A stretch of DNA of 64,000 nucleotides, from positions 833,233,337-833,297,336 of the forward strand of contig CM062297.1 in assembly GCA_031216915.1 (NCBI GenBank), in the 5' to 3' direction. The notes under the pieces are model-generated. The model did no database searches, was not told the origin of the DNA, and saw only the letters and a program-made list of their open reading frames with translations. A program made the position numbers and the translations under genes. This DNA is from Pictodentalium vernedei. Lineage: Eukaryota > Mollusca > Scaphopoda > Dentaliida > Dentaliidae. Of the stretch, positions 45,493 through 55,500 are shown in pieces. Within the stretch, counting starts at the first letter, position 1, and each line of letters opens with the position of its first letter.

Positions 45493-45640
45493 AATGTACA
45501 AATTACCAGAACTTGAAAAGATCCTTTCATCTTGATAGTGGAGTGAGAATTTATGTTGACGAAAATGAAACTCTTCCAATTTTAAATCCTTAAGCTTCTT
45601 TTATGCTTCTGAAATAAAATTCAGAAAACTCCAAACATGT
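45493..45640 (+). CDS. Possible alternative terminal exon of the ARM-like gene
   Basis: A good acceptor ('ctctttttcag') is followed by sequence that, spliced in the phase left by the 32,214 exon, gives Gln then MYKLPELEKILSS and a stop at 45,533-45,535. In another phase the frame stays open for 33 codons. AATAAA lies near 45,611, so this could be a short 3' end. The coding part would be only 43 bases, so this is a weak call; it competes with the exons at 47,629 and 48,705. Confidence 0.35.
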
Positions 45641-46525
45641 TTCTCAATCCTTTTTCAAAGCTTTTGCTAATGGTTCAAGTTTCTTGGCCCCTGAAGGCCA
45701 GGACGGTTATCACAAAATTCCACAACATAGCTTGGAATTCAAGTGGATTGGTATTGATTTTCATTCTGAAGTAGGAAAACCTGCTGGGATATACTGAAAA
45801 CTGCGATGAAAACTTTCACACGTTTTCAAACATGTCCGAGCACATATTCTGATGCCATAAAATTTGTCAGTCAGAACTGGGCATCTTTGGGATGACATAT
45901 TGAAGAATTTTTTTCACACAAATTTTGAGTCCTGATTCCAACTATTATGACTTCAGCTTTCTATAAATAAAACACTGCAGCAGGTTACCACAGTCAAATC
46001 ATAAAAGCCTTTCACAAAATGAAATTTCTATCTCTCCTAACTGAAAGTCTTTTGGGCTAATGATAATTAATATCCCTGTGCACAAACACAGTAACCTTGA
46101 ATACGCACTTTGAAAGATTCAAATGTTTTTAAACAAATAGTCAAGTAATTTCTGCAAACTTTACAACTATGTCCCTGATATATCCTAGAGTTCACCATTT
46201 TCATTTGTACCAGACTTAATCAGAATATGAAAATGGGTTGGAAAGGATAACTAAGGGGTTGTCCAACAAACTTTGGTTACATTTCTGGACATTTTCTCCA
46301 AAGTCCAAAAAGGCCAGAAGGAAATAACCCCAATAAATGATACACAAAGATTTTTGTAATGAAACATAGAACACATGAAAACTGAAATTTGCCATGGAAC
46401 TGTTGTCATTTGGTAGGGAGCACTGCTTGAAAGTCTGCTATAGTATAAGTGAGAGACTAAAAGTTTGACAATAAAATACCTTAAAATTTTGCAATCCTTC
46501 TTGTACAGACTCTGAGAAATCATTT
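45641..46525. other. Unassigned DNA
   Basis: No repeat family or exon recognised. A 90-codon minus-strand frame at 46,251-46,523 has no supporting signals. Confidence 0.4.
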
Positions 46526-47604
46526 TTAGCTCACACGGCCTAAAAGGCCATGTGAGCTTTTCTCATCACTTGGCGTCCGTCGTCGTCCATTGTCCGTAAA
46601 CTTTTCACATTTTCATCTTCTCTGTAACCACTGAGCTGGTGTGAACCAAACTTGGCAGGAATGGTCTGTGGGAGGTCCTCTACAAACGATCCTCATTTTG
46701 TTCCCGTCGGATGAAAAACATGGTTTCCAGAGGCATTTTTTGATTCTGGTTGGTGGATTTTTAAAAATCTCCTCTGAAACCGCCAGGCTAAATGTTTTGA
46801 AACTTCACATAAATGATGACTGGGACCCCCTCTACCAACGATCCTCACTTCATGTTGATCGGGTTGTAAACATGGACGTAATTGTGGCTTATAGTTACTA
46901 TAGAAACCCTATGGGAAATTACATTTTAATCTTCTCTGGAACTACAGAGCCAACGTGAACCAAACCTGGCAGGGATATTCTATGGGAGGTCCTCTACAAA
47001 TGCTACTCATTTTTGTTACTGTGCATTGAAAAAAATGGCTGCCAGAAGCATTTTTTGATTCTGATTGATGGATTTTGAAAAATCTTCTCTGAAACCACAG
47101 GGCCAAATGTTTTGAAACTTTGCATGGTTGATGACTGGGACCCCCTCTACCAACATTCCTCATTTAATGTTGATCGTGTTGCAAACATGGCCACAATTGC
47201 AGCTTATACTTACTATAGAAACCCTATGGGAAATCACATTTTTATCTTCTTTCTGGAACTACTGAGCCGATGTGAACCAAACTTGGCAGGAATGGTCTAT
47301 AGGAGGTCCTCTATAAATGGTCCTCTTTTTGTTCCCATTGGTTGGAAAATATGGCCACCAGAGACATTCTCTGATTCTGATTGATGGATTTTGCAAAAAA
47401 TATTCCCCTCTGAAACTACAAAGTCAAATGCTTTGAAACTTCACATGATTGAGGACAGGGACACCTTCTACCAATGATCCTCCTGTAATGTTGCAAAGAT
47501 GGCCACAATTGCAGCTCACAGTTACCATGCAAAGTCTATGGGAAATCACATTTTTATATGTAGTTTCAGGGGAGCAATTACAGGCTCTTTCGAGCCTCTA
47601 GTTT
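46526..47604 (+). repeat. Tandem-repeat element, AGCTCAC family, copy 2 (with 3' hairpin end)
   Basis: Begins 'tagctcacacggcctaaaag' plus 'gccatgtgagct' (5' hairpin). Three and a half units of about 310 bp follow, with the same phrases as the element at 23,696. It ends with a hairpin 'aggctctttcgagcct' (47,582-47,597) and 'ctagttt'. This end matches the hairpin plus CTAG-type end of Helentron-related elements. It finishes about 25 bp upstream of a candidate exon. Confidence 0.75.
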
Positions 47605-47628
47605 GTCATTCATGATAGGAATGTGCAG

Positions 47629-47732
47629 TAAGACTTATTCCAATCCATGGTATCTACAATGCCCCAAAACTAATGCTTTGTCTTGTATATGTTTTGAAGA
47701 AGAAGGTTTAGCTGGGCTTCAAAGATCAGCAG
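47629..47732 (+). CDS. Candidate coding exon of the ARM-like gene
   Basis: Acceptor 'aggaatgtgcag' and a strong donor 'cagcag|gtaagg'. The exon holds one base, 34 open codons (KTYSNPWYLQCPKTNALSCI, then CFEEEGLAGLQRSA) and one base. Phase 2 in and phase 1 out match the 32,214 exon before it (CA|T, His) and the 48,705 exon after it (G|TT, Val). The acceptor's pyrimidine tract is weak. The reading does not look like a typical ARM helix, so support is mostly the splice phases. Confidence 0.45.
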
Positions 47733-47916
47733 GTAAGGAGGCACAAGTGACGTCATCAATGAAAAATGAAGGATGTGCAATGTGAAAATTTTGTCTCATT
47801 TTGCAGTACGAGACACCCAAAATTCTGTTAATGATGGTTTAACTCTTAGCCTGCTGAGTATTTTCAAGATATTTTTCATCAAATCTAGTCCTGGCTGCTG
47901 TGAAGCAGCCATGACT

Positions 47917-48252
47917 ATTTATTTATATATTGGTGTTTAAGGTCACATTTATGCACAATGGCTAATCACAACCGTGACAGTTTTACGGGCGGAGGAAGCC
48001 GGTGTACCTGGAGAGAACCACTGAGCAACGGCGAGCAACTGTCAGCTCCCCAACATACTAACTCCACACAAGCAGGGTTAGCATTGGTTGAAGACAAGTG
48101 CACCATCACCATGCAGAACGCCTTAGTTCTCAATGCCACCGTGCCCCCACGCAGGCAATGGAGATGAAGTGTCTTGCCCAAGGACAAAACGCGATTGCCG
48201 CAGGTGGGATTCGAACAGAGGACTTCTCGGCTTGAAGCCTGCACCACAGCCA
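47917..48252 (-). mobile_element. SINE with tRNA-like head
   Basis: On the minus strand: a tRNA-like head containing 'gttcgaatcccacctg' (B-box-like, complement near 48,205-48,220), then 'ttgtccttgggcaagacact', 'actaaggcgttctgca', 'ctcagtggttctctcc', 'cccgtaaaactgtcacgg', 'gtgaccttaaacaccaatat' and an ATAAATAAAT tail. The body and tail equal those of the SINE with the 5S-like head at 26,133. Confidence 0.75.
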
Positions 48253-48446
48253 TGCCTAGATTTGATGAAAAATTAATCCAAGTATAACACAAGAAATCAT
48301 TGGTGAAAAGATCCATTCAATTTATAAGGGGGCATGGGATTAAATGTGCCCAAATTATATTGATTTCAATGACAAGAGAAGCCCTGTGCTGGGCAGGAAT
48401 ATCCTCCAGCAGCATGCAAAGAGTTATTACTCTGTCAAATTCACTG

Positions 48447-48605
48447 ATTTATTTATTTATTGGTGTTTAATATCACATATTTATGCACAATGGGTAATCA
48501 TGACCACAACAGTTTTACGGGTGGAGGAAGCCGGAGTACCCAGAGAGAACCACCAAGCAACAGCGAGCAACTGTCAGCTCCCCAACATACGAACTCCACA
48601 CAAGA
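48447..48605 (-). mobile_element. SINE 3' part, same family
   Basis: Minus strand carries 'ggttctctctgggtactccg', 'gcttcctccacccgtaaaac' and the AATAAATAAAT tail. The head and first half of the body are absent. Confidence 0.65.
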
Positions 48606-48704
48606 AAAGAAATTGTATCAATTAACTGATTTAGTTTAGAGATTGTGAATTTTCATTTTGTTTTACTTTGCATCATTTGTTTTGAAACTCTCGTCCTCCT
48701 GTAG

Positions 48705-48805
48705 TTGGTTTCTGGAAAAGGCCTGACTCGGCAGACTTACCAGAACCAGTAAATATTACAACAATGATAGCTGATCTGTTGACTAATTTGATAGGCGGTC
48801 CATAA
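48705..48805 (+). CDS. Candidate last coding exon of the ARM-like gene
   Basis: A strong acceptor ('ctctcgtcctcctgtag') precedes two bases and 32 codons (GFWKRPDSADLPEPVN, then ITTMIADLLTNLIGGP), closed by TAA at 48,803-48,805. The phase fits the donor at 47,732. The sequence has a protein-like composition with a hydrophobic C-terminal helix. Total product with the other four exons would be about 168 residues. No relative was recognised. Confidence 0.45.
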
Positions 48806-50165
48806 ATGGCATGAACAAAATCATGATTATTTCAGTGAGTTCATTTATGTGCAATTTCTGAAGCTCAAGCCTCATTTGGTAATTCAGCCACAAGAGATTT
48901 TGTTTTATTTATTTTGAAATGCAAGTTCTGGTAGTTACCAACAGCATGATACATGGTGTGGATGCCAACAGTGATGAAAATTGGTACTGATCAGTTTTAC
49001 ACTTGGTATGATTGTGAAAGTTAAATTTATGATGTTACAAAATTTCACTGCACATGGACTGCTTAAAAGGCTTGTTGTTCACCTATTTTGAACTTATGTG
49101 GTAACAAACAAAACACTGGAAATGAACACCAGAACTTGTTTGAAATATAATTTGGCCTTCAATCAAATATTTTTGTACAAATACAATTATGATGATTACC
49201 ATGAATGTTGATGTAAATATATTTTTGTTTTCAAACTTATTTAATTTTATATTTTGTATATCGGTAACAACAAAATTATAATATTATGGCACAGAGACCT
49301 GTCGATTCAATTCTAAACATGGCATCCACAGATGAGGAAACTCAAAAAATTGTTCAGTTAAAACTTTATCTCACAGTAACAACAATGTTAGTGCCACTTT
49401 TCCCTGTGATCCTATTGAGCATTTTCAATTTCACTGCCATGCTGATTTGAAAATAAGATCATGTTTATGCAGTTTTCAGATCCTGGGAAACAATAATTTG
49501 CCCCAGTTACACAAATTGCCTCAAATGATAATGCAATGTCATGTGACTGTATCTTGCATATATTGTCGAATCTTGGCCAATTTCTTTTTTAGGGGGCTTT
49601 TTCTTCGAGACATTTCTAACACAACAGAGATTAAATGGCAAAATTTGAATGGTCTGGCGTAAAAAGTGATTTATTTGAAAACCAGACTTTGGAATTACCG
49701 ATCAATTTGTGGTTGTTGCAGTTGGTAACTTATGCTGTTGGAAGCTTATCAGTCATCAAAACCATTAAAATAAATATCTTTGTGAAAAAGTGGCTATATT
49801 CCATTTCCTTGTACTCTAGTGATTATTTTGATATATATAATATTCACTTCTTTTATCAGTATTAGGGACACTGGTGAAAACTTCAAAAAATTGCTGAAAG
49901 ATTTGGACGACCCCCTTAAGTACTCGGAAAAAAACCCTGTATATGAGAGTGGGGAACTGTTTGCCTAAGACTTTGAAATTTACATGCCTGGTACCTTCAT
50001 CAGTATTTACATGGGGTTGCAAGTTCACCATAAAACCTCAAAGCATAGTTTGCATTCAAAATGCTCTCATTGTCTGTCATCCCTGTGGAAATGCTGGACA
50101 GTGAAGCAGTGCTCACTAACTCTAGTAATTAAGGAAGTTTTCTGGTGTAATTGGATCTTTTTACA
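48806..50165. other. Downstream DNA, nothing recognised
   Basis: Could include the 3' untranslated region of the exon at 48,705; no clear AATAAA follows it closely. No repeats were recognised. Confidence 0.35.
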
Positions 50166-50167
50166 AA

Positions 50168-50437
50168 TGCATGGGCAAGCCAGAAAATAAGCAGACTGTC
50201 ATCTGCAAAATGAGGTCCAGAGGGTGAATTTAGTGATGCTACCCTGCATAGCAGGGTAGCATCACTAAATTTACCCTCTGTGAACCTCAATCTGAATCAG
50301 GGTCTCAAAACTAAACAGAAAGAGGTACCCAGAGGATAAATCGGCCCACTGTATGGGATAGCATCATCAAATTCACCCTCTGGGGACCTCATTCTGCTAA
50401 TGTCAGACTGCTCATTTTCAGGCCTGTGCATGGGTGT
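50168..50437. mobile_element. MITE with long imperfect TIRs and an internal hairpin
   Basis: Outer arms run from 'gcatgggcaagccagaaaat' and 'agcagactgtcatctgcaaa' on the left to their imperfect complements on the right ('ctaatgtcagactgct', 'caggcctgtgcatggg'). Inside, 50,212-50,288 is a near-perfect foldback with arms 'agagggtgaatttagtgatg' and 'catcactaaatttaccctct'. Target duplication not determined. Confidence 0.65.
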
Positions 50438-50458
50438 ACATCCTCTGCAGTGGACAGT

Positions 50459-50640
50459 ACAATAGAACTTGGTTAATTGTATAGCCACTTTGCCAGTGAG
50501 AATTTTTCTATTAACAGGAGTATTCACTTTCCTGTGTAGAGGTAATTTGAGCTTTTATTCTGTTACATCTCATGTGACAGAGCTCATAGAGCTCTGTCAA
50601 ACAAGATACAATAGCTTAAATGCCTCTTGGATGTACGAAG
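50459..50640 (-). mobile_element. CAGTGGAACCC-family MITE fragment
   Basis: Contains 'ttaattgtatagccactttg', 'ttaacaggagtattcac', and the inner palindrome 'gacagagctcatagagctct', matching 35,205-35,494 in inverted orientation. Confidence 0.6.
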
Positions 50641-51500
50641 GCGAAATAGGTTTTAAAAAAAATTGGTGGCTCTCTAATTTCTATTAATATTTGCAAAAAC
50701 ATTTCTTGAATAACAAAATTTTTCATTTTTCCCAGAAATACACCTTATGGCACCTCATTGGAATGAGCTCATTCCTTTGAGGAGTCCTAAGCTATATTTT
50801 TCAGGCAAAAATTGAAAAAATAATAAAAATAGAATCTGAGTCACACTGGTTGGTTTTGGCCCTTGCATTAGAGAAGGTTGAAGTAATGTGAATGCAGGGG
50901 ATTGAAAACCATTTTGTTAAATTGTAACCTTGCATTGAACTCTAAAAAAATGCAACAAGGTCATCAAAATTAATGCAAAAATACATTTAGAACTGTGATG
51001 GGTACAAAAGTTTTGTGCTTAGAAAAGGAAATTTGATCACAAATAGTTACAAGTGAAAAATTAAAATCAGTTCTTTTGATATTATATTTTATTTTCATTC
51101 AAATAAAAATTGTCTAGATCATTAATAACAAAAATAAATGGCAAAAATATATTTAAAAAAATATACTATACTTCCTTATAATTTCACCCAGTTTGTTTTA
51201 AAATAATTTGGCAAGACATTCAAGTCAGAGAGATTCAACTGTTTTATCCTTTGACGATTAATACAGCCATCCAATACGAAACAGAAAAAACACCAAGAAT
51301 ATTTTGTAAAACATTCCCAAAAATACCCTGTGATCCCTTCTGAAATTTGTTAAGATCCAGAGCTTTGAGCGACAAGACATAAAATATTGTGAATTTTCTT
51401 TTAAAGCCTTCACCAAATGGAATGTTGAACACCATTAAGGCAATTTCAGTGAATATTGCAGTAAACAATATCTTGGCTTGTGTGTGGAGTGGTGAGTTTT
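50641..51500. other. Unassigned A+T-rich DNA
   Basis: A small inverted repeat near 50,745-50,790 ('cattggaatgagctcattcc') recalls the foldback at 20,308. Otherwise nothing is recognised. Confidence 0.4.
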
Positions 51501-51502
51501 GA

Positions 51503-51640
51503 TACAGTGGAGCCCACCTAATTGGATATCTGTTAATTAAATAACCCTGTTAATTGAAGAGAACTTACAAGCACCAAATCATATTTGCCATTTTTTAATT
51601 GCAAAAAATGTTAGAGTAAACTCCTGATAATTGAATGAAA
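51503..51640 (+). mobile_element. CAGTGGAnCCC-family MITE, left-end fragment
   Basis: Starts 'tacagtggagcccacctaat' and contains 'aaccctgttaattgaag' and 'gagtaaactcctgataattg'. It is truncated by the adjoining tandem-repeat element. Confidence 0.6.
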
Positions 51641-52213
51641 GTGTAACTGACACTGCAGCTCAACATGTCCAAGAAGGGAATGAACTGAATCGAAAGATCC
51701 AGCAATGCCAAGTCATTCACTCGAGTTTCTACAAAAAAGACATAACACCAAAGCTACATATGAAATTAGAAAAAGTTTGGGTGAGAGGTATGGTTTGCTT
51801 ATGGAATTGCTGACAATTCAAGCTGGCCACTGATGGCCATGTTTTTCCAATGAAATTCAGAAGAATTTGACAGCCCCATCTAGACATCACACCAAAGAGA
51901 CATATGAAATTTGAAAACGATCGAGTGAGAGATGTGGCCTGTTGGGTGTGCTAATGGAAATATTGACAATTTATGTGCCAAATCCAAGATGACCACCAGC
52001 AGTCATGTTTTTCAACAAAATGTGGAAAAATTCGATAGCTCTCATCTGGATATTGCCCCAAAGCTACATTAAATTTGGGACTGATCAGGCGAGAGCTGCA
52101 GCCTGTAGGGTATGTTAAAGGAATTGTGAATGGACAGAGGAAGGAATGGAAGGACAATGGATCGTAACCCATCCCAATAGCTTATACTTGATGTCAAGTT
52201 GAGCTAATAAATG
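51640..52213 (-). repeat. Tandem-repeat element, minus orientation
   Basis: On the minus strand it begins 'ttagctcaacttgacatcaa' (5' hairpin with 'gct') and contains about three decayed units with 'gtggctttggtgt' and 'tggccatc'-like phrases. Similar in style to the element at 32,449, not the same unit. Confidence 0.5.
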
Positions 52214-53591
52214 ATAGTGTCAATATCCCCACTGAGTACCAGAAAACCATAATAGTGTTTTTCAAGTAGAGCTGTAGGTTAACCGAAACCGAACCGAGGT
52301 TTTTAGTTTTTTTTAAAAACCGAAACCGTCGACATCCTGTAATCTAAGGTTTTTCGTTTTTTATACCCCACGCAACGAAGTTGCTGGGGTATAATGTTTT
52401 TGACTGGTCCGTCTGTCAGTCAGTCCTACTTGTTTTCCAGACTTTTTTTCTACACGCTTCCAGATATTGAGCTGATTTTTGGTATGTGAGTGTAACATGG
52501 TGGTCTACAGATCAAGTTTGCATTTTTTTCCGCTCCACTGATTTTTACCGAAATTACGGCCCTTGGACTCTGAAAAATTCATCAAAATTACAGTTTTCCG
52601 GACTTTTTTTCTACACGCTTCCAGATATTGAGCTGATTTTTGGTATGTTAGTCTAACATGGTGGCCTAGAGATCAAGTTTGCATTTTGTTCCGCTCCACT
52701 GATTTTTACCGAAATTACGGCCCTTGAGCTTTGAAAAGTTCATCAAAATTACAGTTTTCCGGACTTTTTTTCTACACGCTTCCAGATATTGAGCTGTTTT
52801 GGGGTATGTTAGTCTAACACGGTGGCCTACAGATCAAGTTTGTATTTTGTTCCGCTCCACTGATTTTTACCGAAATTACGGCCCTTGAACTTTGAAAAGT
52901 TCATCAAAATTACAGTTTTGCAGACTTTTTTCCTACACGCTTCAAGATATTGAGCTGATTTTTGGTATGTTAGTCTATCATGGTGGCCTACAGAACAAGT
53001 TTGCATTTTGTTCCGCTCCACTGATTTTTACCGAAATTACAACCCTTGGACTCTGAAAAATGCATTAAAATTACAGTTTTCCGGACTTTTTTTCTACACG
53101 CTTCCAGATATTGAGCTGATGTTTGGTATGTTAGTCTGACATGGTGGTCTACAGATCAAGTTTGCATTTTGTTCCGCTCCACTGTTTTTTACCGAAATTA
53201 CGGCCCTTGAGCTTTGAAAAGTTCATCAAAATTACAGTTTTCCGGACTTTCTTTCTACACGCTTCCAGATATTGAGATGATTTTTGGTATGTTAGTCTAT
53301 CATGGCGGCCTACAGAACAAGTTTGCATTTTGTTCCGCTCCACTGATTTTTACCGAAATTACGACCCTTGGACTCTGAAAAATGCATTAAAATTACAGTT
53401 TTGCAGACTTTTTTTCTACACGCTTCCAGATATTGATCTGATGTTTGGTATGTTAGTCTGACATGGTGGCCTACAGATCAAGTTTGCATTTTGTTCTGCT
53501 CCACTGATTTTTACCGAAATTAAGGCCCTTGAACTTTGAAAAGTTCATCAAAAGTTAAAAAATTTATAGTAATTTATATATTTTTTATACT

Positions 53592-53781
53592 TACCAATGA
53601 CCCAGACTTAGCTGGTGCTAACTCCAACAAAACCAGGGCCAAACACAAATTTTGCCCCCCAATCCCCAAAATTTGCATCCAAAACAAAAAGAAATCATGT
53701 CCTAAAGGACCTCCATAGTACGCCTCTACTGCGCATGCGCAGTGACGCAGTCGTCCCGAAATTGGCGCCAATTATCATTCT
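53592..53781 (-). repeat. Right inverted terminal repeat, DIRS copy C
   Basis: Complement of 60,472-60,661, almost identical. It contains 'actgcgcatgcgcagtga' and 'attggcgccaattatcattc'. The element's outer end is 'gttaaaaaatttatag' at 53,554. Confidence 0.88.
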
Positions 53782-53856
53782 TACTGGCAGTGCCTGGTCA
53801 GCGCTATGTACTCAGCGGGGAGGCAAGAGTTCCCAACTCCAGGGAGGGCCATCCCC

Positions 53857-53939
53857 GTCTGGGTCATTGGTAAGTATAAAAAATATATAAATTACTATAA
53901 ATTTTTTAACATTTTTATACTGTACCAATGACCCAGACT
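53857..53939 (-). repeat. Internal complementary region, DIRS copy C
   Basis: On the + strand 'gtctgggtcattggtaagta' ... 'aaattttttaac' is followed directly by 'atttttatactgtaccaatg', that is, right-end and left-end sequences abutted. This is the head-to-tail junction expected of a circular DIRS intermediate. Confidence 0.85.
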
Positions 53940-54538
53940 TAGCTGAATAGTAAACAGGCTGGAGGGCCTAGGACATAGAGGAAAATCCAATAAGCTCAAT
54001 TATATAGCAAAGAGGTAACCCCTTAAGGAGAAAAGGAGTATTAGGCTTTACATGTATCTTTCTTATTTAATATTAAATTAGAAAGATACACTACCCTTAA
54101 TAATTGAGCACAATAACATTCATGTTCTCTATTAACATCCAGTATAACCCTTATACTAATTATTTTTAAAGCAAGCCAATAAATAAAGTAGTCCAGAGAA
54201 TTGAGACTCTTTATAATCATTTAAAAGTGTCCGAGTATTGTATATTAAAGCCCATTTGACACTTGACATATACAAATGCTTCACACCGAGCTACACTTTA
54301 AAAATAAGACATGAATGAATTTAAACATTAATATTACACTTTAAAACCATCCCGGAAGCGACTCAGAAATACTGACTTGGAGGAGGCATTCCCTTGCTTT
54401 TCACTATAAAGCAGGTGACCTAAGGGAACGCCCACCCCCCCTCCCCCTTGCCCTGGGTCAAATAGCCCAGAGCGAAGAGGGCAGCCGGACGGAGTCACTG
54501 CCAGAACAGAAAGCCTGCATAACTATAGTTGCAATTGT

Positions 54539-55500
54539 TTAGTGGACGACATTCTGAGCAACAGATAACGGACCTAAACAATGCAGGTCTCCAGAAATGG
54601 ACTCAATATTTCTGAGATAAAAATTCGTAAATGTGGATGGCTGAGACCAATAAGCAGCCTTCATTAAATCTGTAATAGCAACACTATTAGCATAAGCCCA
54701 GGAAGTAGAAAGAGCTCTTACTTCATGAGCAGAAATCTTAAGCACAGACTGCTGAGAAGAAGATAAATCTTCATAAGCAGTACGGATAGTTAACTGAATC
54801 CATCTAGCAATAGAATGGACTGAAATGTCCTTTCTATTAGGCATCAAAGACAGAAAGAAACGTTTCCGTCCCTTTCTGATAAACTGAGATCTCTGTTTAT
54901 AGATACGTAGTGCTCTAACAGGACAGAGTAAAGGCCTACGCCCGTCTGAAGACGGAAGAGCCTTAATAACAATAGGTTCCGGATATTTATTAGGAGCCTG
55001 ATTCTTAGCTAAAAAACCGACATTAGTAGTGAAGGTGATAGTGTTCCCAACACTACGATAATGAGAATCATCCACTGATAGTGCATGAAGCTCACTGACT
55101 CTTCTGGCAGAAGAGAAAGCTAAGAGAAAAGCTGTCTTATAAGATAAGAATTTGAAATCTACTGTCCCAAGAGGTTCAAATGGCTTTTCCTTCAATTTAA
55201 GGAGAACCCAAGCTAAATTCCACTTAGGAATTAATCTAAGAGTTCTGGGTCTATTTATCGAAAAGTTTCTAACCAATTTCGATAAAGAGACATTAGATCC
55301 AATTTGTAAACTATCATGATGTGCATAGGTATCAGATAACATAGATCTATAACCCTTTATAGTAACAGGCTGCAGTTTGATCTCGTCAAACAAGTATACT
55401 AGAAAGTTTGCAATGTCTGGTATAGAGGGATCAAATATATCTACAGAATGATCCCTACACCAACGACGAAAAACCTTCCACTTAGCCGCATAGTTTAGCG
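54539..55500 (-). CDS. Tyrosine recombinase domain of DIRS copy C
   Basis: About 320 residues at the C-terminal end of a long open frame. Catalytic boxes of the tyrosine recombinase family are visible: Arg in SSARRVSEL, His-x-x-Arg in AHEVRALSTSW, and the nucleophile Tyr in FTNFYLRNIE. Family members exchange DNA strands through a covalent Tyr link and insert the circular DNA. The frame containing it extends upstream to 57,427, overlapping the RT/RNase H frame for about 1.9 kb; extensive ORF overlap is known for DIRS elements. It is treated as part of a mobile-element copy; activity is not claimed. Confidence 0.88.

Noticed and set aside
47780-47930. Exon after 'cattttgcag' near 47,807
   Set aside because: Open in one frame, but with no donor and running into a SINE tail; phases do not fit the neighbouring exon candidates better than the chosen set.
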